A stretch of 64,000 nucleotides of DNA from contig NZ_SHKM01000001.1 in NCBI RefSeq assembly GCF_004217225.1, forward strand, positions 744,001 to 808,000. Direction: 5' to 3'. Within the stretch, counting starts at the first letter, position 1; each line of letters starts with the position of its first letter. Origin of the DNA: Azospira oryzae (GTDB lineage: Bacteria > Pseudomonadota > Gammaproteobacteria > Burkholderiales > Rhodocyclaceae). A program made the position numbers and the translations under genes. The notes under the pieces are model-generated. The model ran no database searches. It saw only the letters and a program-made list of their open reading frames with translations, and was not told the origin of the DNA. Positions 8,179 to 16,175 of the stretch are shown one piece after another.

Positions 8179-8207
8179 TTGACAGCCTCCTGGGGGGTGC
8201 GTATAAC
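8179..8207 (+). promoter_or_regulatory. Sigma-70 promoter of the cold-shock gene
   Basis: A consensus TTGACA (8179-8184) is followed after exactly 17 bases by TATAAC (8202-8207), placing the transcript start near 8214. The resulting untranslated leader of about 140 bases is AT-rich and ends in a TAAGGA ribosome site. Long leaders of this kind control cspA-type mRNAs by temperature-dependent folding. Confidence 0.8.
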
Positions 8208-8353
8208 GGATCGGGCTAAATCTTCAAGTTCCAGATTCAAGTTCATCGTTGTCCCTCTGCATAGTGGTACTCCATTGTTCCATGTGGTCTCCCTTGATTA
8301 TTGCGCGCCTCGAGCATCTGCTCATTTTTTAAGCTGTTTTTAAGGAATACAAA

Positions 8354-8557
8354 ATGGAAACTGGTACCGTTAAGTGGTTCAACGACGCTAAAGGCTTCGG
8401 CTTCATCACCCCGGACAATGGCGGCCCCGATCTGTTCGCCCACTTCTCCGAAATCAAGGCTGACGGCTTCAAGTCCCTGAGCGAAGGCCAGAAGGTGAAC
8501 TTCGTCGCCGGTCAAGGCCAAAAGGGCCCCCAGGCAACCAACATTCAGCCCCTGTAA
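8354..8557 (+). CDS. Cold-shock domain protein (CspA family)
   Basis: This 67-residue single-domain OB-fold nucleic-acid chaperone has the RNP1 motif KGFGFI and an RNP2-like DLFAHFS, plus the family start [10 protein letters not shown]. It binds single-stranded RNA or DNA and prevents mRNA structure. A TAAGGA ribosome site, a strong promoter with long leader upstream and a terminator directly downstream make it a monocistronic unit. Whether it is cold-induced or constitutive cannot be told from sequence. Confidence 0.95.
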   Translation: METGTVKWFNDAKGFGFITPDNGGPDLFAHFSEIKADGFKSLSEGQKVNFVAGQGQKGPQATNIQPL

Positions 8558-8579
8558 TCCAGGTTCGCTGAACGGTTGT

Positions 8580-8610
8580 AAAAAAAGCCCCGCACTGCGG
8601 GGCTTTTTTC
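8580..8610 (+). terminator. Rho-independent terminator of csp
   Basis: The stem GCCCCGC/GCGGGGC around ACT is flanked by A6 and T6, so it can work in both directions and also insulates the minus-strand L,D-transpeptidase gene. Confidence 0.92.
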
Positions 8611-8671
8611 ATGGTGCCGGCCGTGGCACCGCTTTTGGAATTTCCATCTGCACGGCCCCAGTCCCCAAAGC

Positions 8672-9729
<1,058 letters not shown>

Positions 9730-9751
9730 TCATGCTGCCGCCCGTTTCGCC

Positions 9752-10651
9752 ATGCCTGCAAAAGCCAAAGCCACGCCCGCCCCTGCCGCCGCCTCCATGC
9801 CGGAAATCCGCCCCGGCCAGTCCCTCGAGCTGCTCAAGGAACTGCACATCCTGACCCGGGACGGCAAGATGAACCAGGACAGCCGGCGCAAGCTGAAGCA
9901 GGTCTACCACCTGTACCAGTTCATCGAGCCCCTGCTGCTCGAGCTGCTGCAGGACAAGCCGGAATTCACCCTGGTGGACCACGGCGCCGGCAAGAGCTAC
10001 CTGGGCTTCATTCTGTACGACCTGTTCTTCAAGTCTGGCGCCCCCCTGGCCCGCATCGTCGGCATCGAGACCCGGGACGAACTGGTGGGCAAATCCCGGG
10101 AACTGGCCCAACGGCTGGGCTTTCCCGGCATGGAATTCCACAACCTGTCGGTGGCCGACTCCATCACCTCGCCCCTGCTGCCGCCCCGGGTGGACATGGT
10201 CACGGCCCTGCATGCCTGCAACACGGCCACGGACGACGCCATCCGCTTCGCCCTGGAAAAACGGACCCGTTTCATCGTCCTGGTGCCCTGCTGCCAGGCG
10301 GAAGTGGCGGCGGTGCTGAACAAGAACAAGAGCAAATCCCTCGGCCAGACGGTGCTGACGGAAATCTGGCGCCACCCCATCCACACCCGGGAATTCGGCA
10401 GCCAGCTGACCAACGTGCTGCGCTGCCTGCAGCTGGAGGCCCACGGCTACCAGGTCCGGGTGACCGAACTGGTGGGCTGGGAGCACTCCATGAAAAACGA
10501 GCTGATCATCGCCACCTACAAGAACCTGCCCCGGCGCAAGCCCGCCGAGCGCCTCAACGAACTGCTGCAAAGCCTGGGACTGGAAGAGATGCAGTCCCGC
10601 TTCTTCACCGCTGCGCCCGACCGGACGGCGCATTCCGAATCATCAACGTAG
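9752..10651 (+). CDS. Class I SAM-dependent methyltransferase, substrate unknown
   Basis: The 299-residue protein has an Ala/Pro/Lys-rich N-terminal tail (about 18 residues) and then a Rossmann methyltransferase domain: motif I LVDHGAGKSYLGF, an acidic motif II (IVGIETRDELV), and the subgroup motifs ALHACNTATDDA and VPCCQAEV. This is the Methyltransf_32-like pattern (COG0500 class). The motifs suggest a protein or RNA substrate, but nothing visible decides it. A small basic protein gene follows at once. Confidence 0.82.
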   Translation: MPAKAKATPAPAAASMPEIRPGQSLELLKELHILTRDGKMNQDSRRKLKQVYHLYQFIEPLLLELLQDKPEFTLVDHGAGKSYLGFILYDLFFKSGAPLARIVGIETRDELVGKSRELAQRLGFPGMEFHNLSVADSITSPLLPPRVDMVTALHACNTATDDAIRFALEKRTRFIVLVPCCQAEVAAVLNKNKSKSLGQTVLTEIWRHPIHTREFGSQLTNVLRCLQLEAHGYQVRVTELVGWEHSMKNELIIATYKNLPRRKPAERLNELLQSLGLEEMQSRFFTAAPDRTAHSESST

Positions 10652-10672
10652 CAGACCCGCGAAGGAATCCAG

Positions 10673-10858
10673 TTGGCCAAAACCAATTTTCAGTTTGAAA
10701 AACGCCAGAGGGAATTGGCCAAGAAAAGGAAAAAGGAGGAAAAGCTGCGCCGCAAGCAGGAAGGCCTGCCGGACGACACTCCGGAAAATCAGGAGCCGGC
10801 TGAAGGCAGCGAAGGCACCGCCAACGACGACGCCCCGCCTGCCGTGCCCGCCGCCTGA
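10673..10858 (+). CDS. Small basic-acidic protein of unknown function
   Basis: The frame of 61 codons starts at a TTG with a well-placed GAAGGA ribosome site six bases upstream. Residues 1-30 are a strongly basic helix (KRQRELAKKRKKEEKLRRK) and residues 31-61 are acidic and Pro/Ala-rich. It lies 21 bases behind the methyltransferase gene and probably shares its transcript. The charge pattern suggests RNA or ribosome binding, but this is only inference. Confidence 0.6.
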   Translation: MAKTNFQFEKRQRELAKKRKKEEKLRRKQEGLPDDTPENQEPAEGSEGTANDDAPPAVPAA

Positions 10859-10865
10859 TCTGGCT

Positions 10866-11186
10866 TCACGCCTCCCCAGTCGCCGAACCGTCCGGATTCT
10901 TCCGGCGCTTCGGCGATTTGTTTTTGCCCTCCCCCAGGAAGCGGGAGCGCATCAGGCTTTCCTGCCAGATGCCGGCCACGGCGGCGCCGGCGGCGAAGCT
11001 ACCCTGCAGGTCGCCGCTGGAAACCGCTTGCAGCAAGCCTTCCAGCGCCCGCCCCAGGGCCGCCTGTTCGGCCGCCTGGCGGGCCCGGTAGAGGCGCATG
11101 TTCTGCTTCACCTGCTCACTGCGTTCCGCATAGCGGCTACGGGGCCGTCCCCGGCTGGGGCGTTGTTCCGGATTGGCGTCGTCCAT
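10866..11186 (-). CDS. Small putative DNA-binding protein
   Basis: The 106-residue protein has an N-terminal GRPRSRYAERSEQVKQNMR segment. The GRPR core is AT-hook-like, and the GRP...Y...E...YRAR pattern recurs in small phage, plasmid and chromosomal proteins thought to bind DNA. The middle is a hydrophobic helical region (about 50-85) and the tail is basic (KNKSPKRRKN). The promoter region has a TATAAT followed directly by a perfect 12-bp palindrome, which suggests autorepression. It converges on the 61-residue gene with only 7 bases between the stops. I know no function for it. Confidence 0.7.
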   Translation of the reverse strand: MDDANPEQRPSRGRPRSRYAERSEQVKQNMRLYRARQAAEQAALGRALEGLLQAVSSGDLQGSFAAGAAVAGIWQESLMRSRFLGEGKNKSPKRRKNPDGSATGEA

Positions 11187-11199
11187 GGCAGTTAATTTT

Positions 11200-11220
11200 G
11201 ATAACGTTATCTAAATTATA
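11200..11220 (-). promoter_or_regulatory. -10 box with palindromic operator upstream of the 106-residue gene
   Basis: On the minus strand TATAAT (11220-11215) is followed after three bases by the perfect palindrome GATAACGTTATC (11211-11200), which would straddle the transcription start. The gene begins 13 bases further on. No convincing -35 is present, so an activator may be needed or the promoter may be weak. Confidence 0.6.
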
Positions 11221-11232
11221 GACGATGGGCGC

Positions 11233-11267
11233 AAAAAAGCCGCCCCGGGGCGTAACCCCGGGACGGC
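11233..11267 (-). terminator. Rho-independent terminator of qorB
   Basis: A 12-bp stem with one mismatch (11239-11250 with 11256-11267, CGTAA loop) is followed on the minus strand by six T. It lies 25 bases past the qorB stop. Confidence 0.88.
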
Positions 11268-11292
11268 CTGGGAGAGACGGGCGCAGACGTCG

Positions 11293-12147
11293 TCAGCCCA
11301 GCACGGACGGCAGCAGGGCCTCCAGCGGCGTGGTGGGACGGCCGATGAGGCGGCTCAGCTGGTGCTGGTCGTCGAACAGGGCGCCCCGGGCCGCAGCGGC
11401 ATCGGAGTCGGCCAGCAGGGCCGCCAGGGGCGCCGGCAGGCCGGCCTTGAGCAGGGCGGCCTCGAAATCGGCCTGACTCAGGTTCACATAGGGCACGGCC
11501 CTGCCGCTCAGGCGGGTGATGGCGGCGGCCAGATCGGCCAGGGTGTAGGCCGTGTCCCCGGCCAGTTCATGGACCTTGCCGGCCTGATCGGGCTGGGTGA
11601 GGACGGCAGCGGCCGCCTCGGCATAGTCGGCCCGGGCCGCCGAGGCGATGCGCCCCTCGCCGGCGGCGCCGATGTAGGCGCCGTGCTGCAGGGCCGGAGC
11701 GACGCTGGCCAGGTAGTTCTCGGTGTACCAGCCGTTGCGCAGGATCACGTGGGGCAGTCCGGACTGGCGCAGCAGGGCTTCGCTCTGACGATGCTCTTCC
11801 GCCAGCCCGAGGGGCGAGGCATCGGCATGCAGCAGGCTGGTGTAGGCCAGCAGGCCCACGCCGGCCGCCTGGGCGGCCTCGATGGCGTTGCGGTGCTGGG
11901 GCAGGCGCTGGCCCACTTCGCTGGAGGAAATGAGCAGCACCTTCTCGGCGCCGGCGAAAGCGGTACGCAGGCTTTCCGGTTGGCTGTAGTCGGCCTGGCG
12001 CACGACGATGCCCTGGGCCGCCAGGTCGGCAGCCTTGGCCGGGGTGCGCACGGCGGCGACGATGCGACTGGCGGGAACCTGCCGTTGCAGCAGGGACTGG
12101 ATGACCAGGCGGCCCAGTTGGCCGGTGGCACCGGTAACGACGATCAT
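11293..12147 (-). CDS. qorB: NAD(P)H:quinone oxidoreductase, QorB/YtfG type
   Basis: The 284-residue NmrA-like SDR protein has the dinucleotide-binding motif VTGATGQLGRLV at residues 4-15 and AAVRTPAKA after beta-2, fitting NADPH. The E. coli homologue reduces quinones and is encoded divergently from an HxlR regulator. Exactly this arrangement is seen here, with the regulator starting at 12292, so redox-responsive control from the shared 144-base gap is likely. A terminator closes the gene. Confidence 0.86.
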   Translation of the reverse strand: MIVVTGATGQLGRLVIQSLLQRQVPASRIVAAVRTPAKAADLAAQGIVVRQADYSQPESLRTAFAGAEKVLLISSSEVGQRLPQHRNAIEAAQAAGVGLLAYTSLLHADASPLGLAEEHRQSEALLRQSGLPHVILRNGWYTENYLASVAPALQHGAYIGAAGEGRIASAARADYAEAAAAVLTQPDQAGKVHELAGDTAYTLADLAAAITRLSGRAVPYVNLSQADFEAALLKAGLPAPLAALLADSDAAAARGALFDDQHQLSRLIGRPTTPLEALLPSVLG

Positions 12148-12264
12148 GGATTTGCTCCTTCATCTCTGGTTTCGGGCGGAAAGCATTGGCCACTGGCCAC
12201 CTCCCGCCCCGGGCTTGGGTTTAGCCAAGGGAAATGGGAGAATAGCAACCATACGAACTAAAAA

Positions 12265-12289
12265 TAAGTACGCACACAAAGGTAAGTAC
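12265..12289. promoter_or_regulatory. Putative HxlR operator: two TAAGTAC repeats
   Basis: TAAGTAC occurs at 12265-12271 and again at 12283-12289, a direct repeat with an 18-base period, just before the HxlR start codon. HxlR dimers bind paired sites with similar spacing, so this is the best operator candidate in the gap. The second copy ends 2 bases before the start codon, consistent with autorepression. Confidence 0.5.
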
Positions 12290-12291
12290 CC

Positions 12292-12735
12292 ATGCCCTCC
12301 TCCCCACCCGCCGTTCCGGCCCCCACTCCCGCCGAGACTCCGACCCTGGCCGAACTGATGCGCCGGGGCGACGTCTTTTCCGACCGCTGCCCCTCCCGGG
12401 AAGTGCTGCAGCACGTCACCAGCCGCTGGGGCGTGCTGGTGCTGGTGGCCCTGCTGGAAGGCACCCACCGCTTCAGCGACCTGCGGCGCAAGGTGGCCGG
12501 CGTCAGCGAACGCATGCTGGCCCAGACCCTGCAATGGCTGGAGGCCGACGGTCTGGTGCGGCGCCAGGCCTTCCCGGTGGTGCCGCCCCATGTGGAATAC
12601 AGCCTGACGGGCCTGGGCCGGGAGGCCGGGGAGCGGGTCCAGGCCCTGGCGGACTGGATCGAGGGCAACCTGGCGGACATCCTGGCTGCCCGGGAGACGG
12701 TGCAGCGGGACAAGTCCGCCAACCGCCCCAAATAA
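12292..12735 (+). CDS. HxlR-family transcriptional regulator (YtfH-like)
   Basis: The 147-residue winged-helix protein has a Pro/Ala-rich N-terminal tail and the HxlR core: FSDRCPSREVLQHVTSRWG, LLEGTHRFSDLRRKVAGVSE, RMLAQTLQWLEADGLVRR and VEYSLTGLGRE. The cysteine near residue 33 is at the position used for thiol or quinone sensing in relatives such as YodB and QorR. Together with the divergent qorB this suggests a quinone/electrophile-responsive repressor. The function is inferred from family and context. Confidence 0.85.
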   Translation: MPSSPPAVPAPTPAETPTLAELMRRGDVFSDRCPSREVLQHVTSRWGVLVLVALLEGTHRFSDLRRKVAGVSERMLAQTLQWLEADGLVRRQAFPVVPPHVEYSLTGLGREAGERVQALADWIEGNLADILAARETVQRDKSANRPK

Positions 12736-12747
12736 GGGCTCGCGACC

Positions 12748-13281
12748 ATGACCTCCAGCAACTTCCACCTGCGCCCCATGCAAGGGGCCGACCTGCCCGC
12801 CGTGGTGGCGCTCCAGGCCCGGGCCTACGCGCCCTTCTTCCATGAGGACGAAGCCGTCTTCCGCGGCAAGCTGACGGCCTTTCCGGACTGGTGCTGGGTG
12901 GCGCAGATGGCAGACGGCGAACTGGCCGCCTACCTCTTCACCCAGCCCGCCCGCCTGGGCCGCCCGCCCTGTCTGGGCGATGGGAGCGGTAGCCATAAGG
13001 ATGGTGCCGATACCCTGCACCTGCATGACATGGCCGTCAGCCCCCTGGCCCGGGGGACAGGACTGGCGGCCCGCATGACGGCCCATGCCCTGGAGGCCGC
13101 GCAGAAAGCCGAGTTCCGGCATGGTCGCCTGCGGTGGGCCAGCCTGATAGCCGTCCAGGGCTCCGTGCCCTACTGGGCCCGTCACGGCTTCGTTCCCGGG
13201 CAGGTAGCGCCCGATCTTTCTTCCTACGGGCCGGGAGCGGCCTACCTGGTCCGCCCCCTGGCTCCCGAGCTGGTGCCCTAG
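12748..13281 (+). CDS. GNAT-family N-acetyltransferase
   Basis: The 177-residue protein has a GNAT fold with an acetyl-CoA-binding motif of the R/Q-x-x-G-x-G/A type (ARGTGLAARM in DMAVSPLARGTGLAARM) and late motif SVPYWARHGF. It starts 12 bases after the HxlR gene and likely shares its transcript. The acceptor substrate is unknown. Its stop codon overlaps the stop of the convergent phoX gene in the palindrome CTAG. Confidence 0.83.
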   Translation: MTSSNFHLRPMQGADLPAVVALQARAYAPFFHEDEAVFRGKLTAFPDWCWVAQMADGELAAYLFTQPARLGRPPCLGDGSGSHKDGADTLHLHDMAVSPLARGTGLAARMTAHALEAAQKAEFRHGRLRWASLIAVQGSVPYWARHGFVPGQVAPDLSSYGPGAAYLVRPLAPELVP

Positions 13282-15224
13282 CCCCCCACCACGCCACCGT
13301 CTTCGCGCCGGATCACCACGGTGCCGGAACGGGGCCGGCCGGCGGGCGTTTCCGGGAACTGGCTGTGGGGCCAGTGGGAAATGGCGGTGGCCTTGGCCGG
13401 CTCGGAACGCTCGCTGGCCGGCTCCCCCGGGTGCTGGATATTGACGAACAGGGCCCGCCCGTCCGGCGTGCTGGTGATGCCGGTGATCTCGCAGCCCTTG
13501 GGCCCGGTGAGGAAGCGCTTGACCTGGCCCGTCGCCACGTCGGCCACCAGCATCTGGTTGTTGCCCAGGCGGGCGTAGTCGCTCTGGTTGAGGACGCTGG
13601 TGGAAACGTCGGTCTGGATCCACAGTCGCCCGGCGGCGTCGAACCACAGGCCGTCCGGGCTGCCGAAGGCATCGCCCTTGATGTTGCCGCGGCGGGAAGC
13701 CTCCGGATGCTGGGGATCGCCGGCCAGGAGGAAAATGTCCCACTCGAAATCCAGGCTGCCGGCATCGTGCCGGCCCTTGGCCGGAGCCTCGCGCCAGCGC
13801 ACGATGTGGCCGAAGACGTTGTCGGCCCGGGGATTGGCGGCATTGAGCCCGGGCACTTCACTGGTACCGCGCTTGACGTTGTTGGTGAGGGAAACATAGA
13901 CCTCGCCGCTCTTGGGATGGACGGCGATCCACTCGGGCCGGTCCATTTTGGTGGCGCCCACCTGGTCGGCGGCCTGGCGGGTGCGGATCAGCACCTGGGC
14001 CTGGTCGGCAAAGCCGTTTTCCGCCGTGAGGCCGTTCTTGCCGTGTTCCAGGGCCACCCAGCGCCCCTTGCCCTCTTCGCCGAACTTGGCCACGTACAGG
14101 GTGCCTTCGTCCAGCAGGCTGGCGTTGGCAGCCCGGTCGCCGGGCTGGTAGATGCCCCTGGAGACGTACTTGTAGATGTACTCGAAGCGCTCGTCGTCGC
14201 CCATGTAGACCACCACCCGGCCATCCGCCGCCAGGGTCACGGTGGCGCCCTCGTGCTTGATGCGGCCCAGGGCGGTGCGCTTGACCGGCGGCTGCATGGG
14301 GTTCCACGGATCGATTTCCACCACCCAGCCGAAACGGTGGGGCTCATTGGGGTGCTTGGCGGCGTCGAAGCGCTCGTCGAACTCGTGCCAGCGGTAGCCG
14401 GCGGTCTTGTCGTTGATGCCGTAGCGCTTCTCGTCCGGCGTGGCGTTCTTGCCGGTCTTGAAGTAGCCGTTGAAGTTCTCTTCGCAGGTCAGGTAGGTAC
14501 CCCAGGGCGTATGGCCCATGGCGCAGTTGTTGAAGGTGCCGAAAATGAGCCGGCCGTGGGGATCCTGGGCGGTTTTCAGGCCGGCACTGCCGGCGGCCGG
14601 GCCGGAGACGGTGATGGCGCTCTGGGCCGTGATGCGGCGGGCGTAGGCGGAAGGCCGTACCACCTGCCAGCGGCCGCCCTCCTCCTTCACTTCGATGACC
14701 GAAACCCCGTGGGCCGCTTGGGACTTGGCCACCTTCTCGGCAGACCAGTCGGCCATGCCGCCGGTGTGGAGCAGGCCGTCATCCGTGTATTCGTGGTTGA
14801 TGCACATCAGGCCGTGAGTGGAAGAGAGCTTCTTGCCCTCGACGAAGGGGAAGAAATGCATGCCGTCGTGGTGGCTGCCGGACTGCAGGCCCTGCTCGGC
14901 GGCACTGTTGCCGCCATCGGCGCGATAGGCCGGGCCGTCGGACACCGGGTCGCCCCAGGCATAGAGCAGTTCGGCCCGGTAACCGGCCGGCACCCGTACC
15001 TGGTCCAGCTGGGAAACCGGGATGGGATCGAAACCGATGGGCACCTTGGCCGCCCGCCCGGCACCGGAAGCCGCGCTGACGGCTGCTGCCGGCAGGGGCA
15101 GGCCGGCCAGGGCAGCGGCTCCCAGGCCGCCGGCCAGCATCTGGCGGCGAGCGGGACTGGCCAGGTCGAGAAGATGGGGATTGGGACTGGCATTGCTGCA
15201 ACAGGCGTCGTCGAAGTCTTTCAT
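13278..15224 (-). CDS. phoX: PhoX-type alkaline phosphatase (DUF839)
   Basis: PhoX enzymes are secreted, Fe/Ca-dependent phosphomonoesterases that release phosphate from organic esters. The 648-residue protein has a late twin-arginine signal (SPARRQMLAGGLGAAALAGL, about residues 24-43) and family segments such as CINHEYTDDGLL, TYLTCEENFNGYF, EHGKNGLTAENGFAD and VSLTNNVKRG. The start at 15224 is chosen over in-frame ATGs at 15251 and 15278 because GAGG lies five bases upstream. A perfect Pho box 42 bases upstream predicts PhoB control. The stop overlaps that of the GNAT gene. Confidence 0.92.
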   Translation of the reverse strand: MKDFDDACCSNASPNPHLLDLASPARRQMLAGGLGAAALAGLPLPAAAVSAASGAGRAAKVPIGFDPIPVSQLDQVRVPAGYRAELLYAWGDPVSDGPAYRADGGNSAAEQGLQSGSHHDGMHFFPFVEGKKLSSTHGLMCINHEYTDDGLLHTGGMADWSAEKVAKSQAAHGVSVIEVKEEGGRWQVVRPSAYARRITAQSAITVSGPAAGSAGLKTAQDPHGRLIFGTFNNCAMGHTPWGTYLTCEENFNGYFKTGKNATPDEKRYGINDKTAGYRWHEFDERFDAAKHPNEPHRFGWVVEIDPWNPMQPPVKRTALGRIKHEGATVTLAADGRVVVYMGDDERFEYIYKYVSRGIYQPGDRAANASLLDEGTLYVAKFGEEGKGRWVALEHGKNGLTAENGFADQAQVLIRTRQAADQVGATKMDRPEWIAVHPKSGEVYVSLTNNVKRGTSEVPGLNAANPRADNVFGHIVRWREAPAKGRHDAGSLDFEWDIFLLAGDPQHPEASRRGNIKGDAFGSPDGLWFDAAGRLWIQTDVSTSVLNQSDYARLGNNQMLVADVATGQVKRFLTGPKGCEITGITSTPDGRALFVNIQHPGEPASERSEPAKATAISHWPHSQFPETPAGRPRSGTVVIRREDGGVVGG

Positions 15225-15265
15225 GGGAGCCTCGTGGCGAAAATTGTCCATTGTTCGCGCCCCAT

Positions 15266-15283
15266 GTGACAGAACCATGACAG
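15266..15283 (-). promoter_or_regulatory. Pho box (PhoB site) upstream of phoX
   Basis: On the minus strand CTGTCAT-GGTT-CTGTCAC matches the two 7-base half-sites and 4-base spacer of the classical Pho box. AACAAT follows after 10 bases, where the -10 of PhoB-dependent promoters lies. The transcript would start near 15240, giving a short leader to phoX. Confidence 0.85.
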
Positions 15284-15339
15284 GTGGAAAGGGGTTGGGG
15301 GTGCCAACGGCTCAGGCAAGACTTGCAGGGGGAAGAATA

Positions 15340-16086
15340 ATGCCGGACAATTTTGTGAAATATTTCACACAAGTGATCGCCATGGATCAATTTGAAGCCC
15401 GCCGTCGCCGCGAATGGATGCTCGTTGGCCTGGTCCTGTTGCTGGCCGTGCTGGCCAACCTGCCCCACGACCTGAGCCAGGCCCTGCATCTCAACACCAA
15501 CTACCTGGTGGCCGTCCTCGGCCTGATGGTGCTGCTGGCCCTCTTCCTTTACGTCCGCTTCACCTTTTTCCTGCTCTACGCCCTGCTGGTGGTCGGCGCC
15601 AACCTGCCGGACCAGTGGGCCGATGGCCTGGGCGTATCGCGCATGCCCCTGCTCATCGCCCTCGGCTTCATGGTGGCCGGTTCCCTGGTGAATCAGGTCA
15701 CCCGCCTGGTGCCGAGCGGCCTGGAGCCCAAGCCCAAGGTGAAAAGCAGCGAAGGCACCCGAGCCCTGTGCGGCGCGGTAGAACGGAACAACCTGTCCCT
15801 GGCCCGCCGCGTCCTGGCCATGGAGATCGATCCCAACCAGATGGACGAACAGGGTCGTCTGCCCCTGGCGATGGCCGCCATGAACGGCCACCTGCCCCTG
15901 GTACAGGCCCTGCTCCAGGCCGGCGCCAATCCGACCCAGGCGGCCGGTGACGGCCAGACCGCCCTGATGCTGGCGCAGCAGCACGGCCATGCCGAAGTTG
16001 TGAGTGCCCTGCGGGAGACCTTGAAGGATCGGCAGGACGACGAAATGCCGCGCCTCAACCCGGATTCGAGCTTCATCCGGACCTGA
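15340..16086 (+). CDS. Membrane-anchored ankyrin-repeat protein
   Basis: The 248-residue protein has about four membrane segments in its first 130 residues (MLVGLVLLLAVLANL, YLVAVLGLMVLLALFLYV, FFLLYALLVVGANL, PLLIALGFMVAGSLV) and then two to three ankyrin repeats to about residue 235, including LPLAMAAMNGHLPLVQALLQ and TALMLAQQHGHAEVVSALRE. The repeats are probably cytoplasmic. The start at 15340 has an AGGGGGAAG ribosome site; the in-frame ATG at 15382 lacks one. It is divergent from phoX. No partner is indicated; it is unrelated in layout to the secreted ankyrin protein at 1364-2008. Confidence 0.82.
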   Translation: MPDNFVKYFTQVIAMDQFEARRRREWMLVGLVLLLAVLANLPHDLSQALHLNTNYLVAVLGLMVLLALFLYVRFTFFLLYALLVVGANLPDQWADGLGVSRMPLLIALGFMVAGSLVNQVTRLVPSGLEPKPKVKSSEGTRALCGAVERNNLSLARRVLAMEIDPNQMDEQGRLPLAMAAMNGHLPLVQALLQAGANPTQAAGDGQTALMLAQQHGHAEVVSALRETLKDRQDDEMPRLNPDSSFIRT

Positions 16087-16103
16087 TCCCCAGGACTCGG
16101 AAT

Positions 16104-16134
16104 AAAAAAACCGGACTTCGCGTCCGGTTTTTTT
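16104..16134. terminator. Bidirectional terminator between the ankyrin gene and guaA
   Basis: CCGGAC/GTCCGG (16111-16127) around TTCGC is flanked by A7 and T7, so it can end both the plus-strand ankyrin transcript and the minus-strand guaA transcript. Confidence 0.92.
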
Positions 16135-16175
16135 GGGGGCCAGGCTGCCTGATATCTACCGGCAGAACGGCACAC

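Noticed and set aside
8580-8610. Repeated A-stem-T hairpins across the window considered as a repeat family
   Set aside because: Stems at 8580, 16104, 19954, 21967 and 44132 differ in sequence; they are ordinary bidirectional terminators.
13134-15269. Plus-strand frame of about 710 codons opposite phoX
   Set aside because: Antisense shadow of phoX with repetitive Ala/Gly/Val composition.
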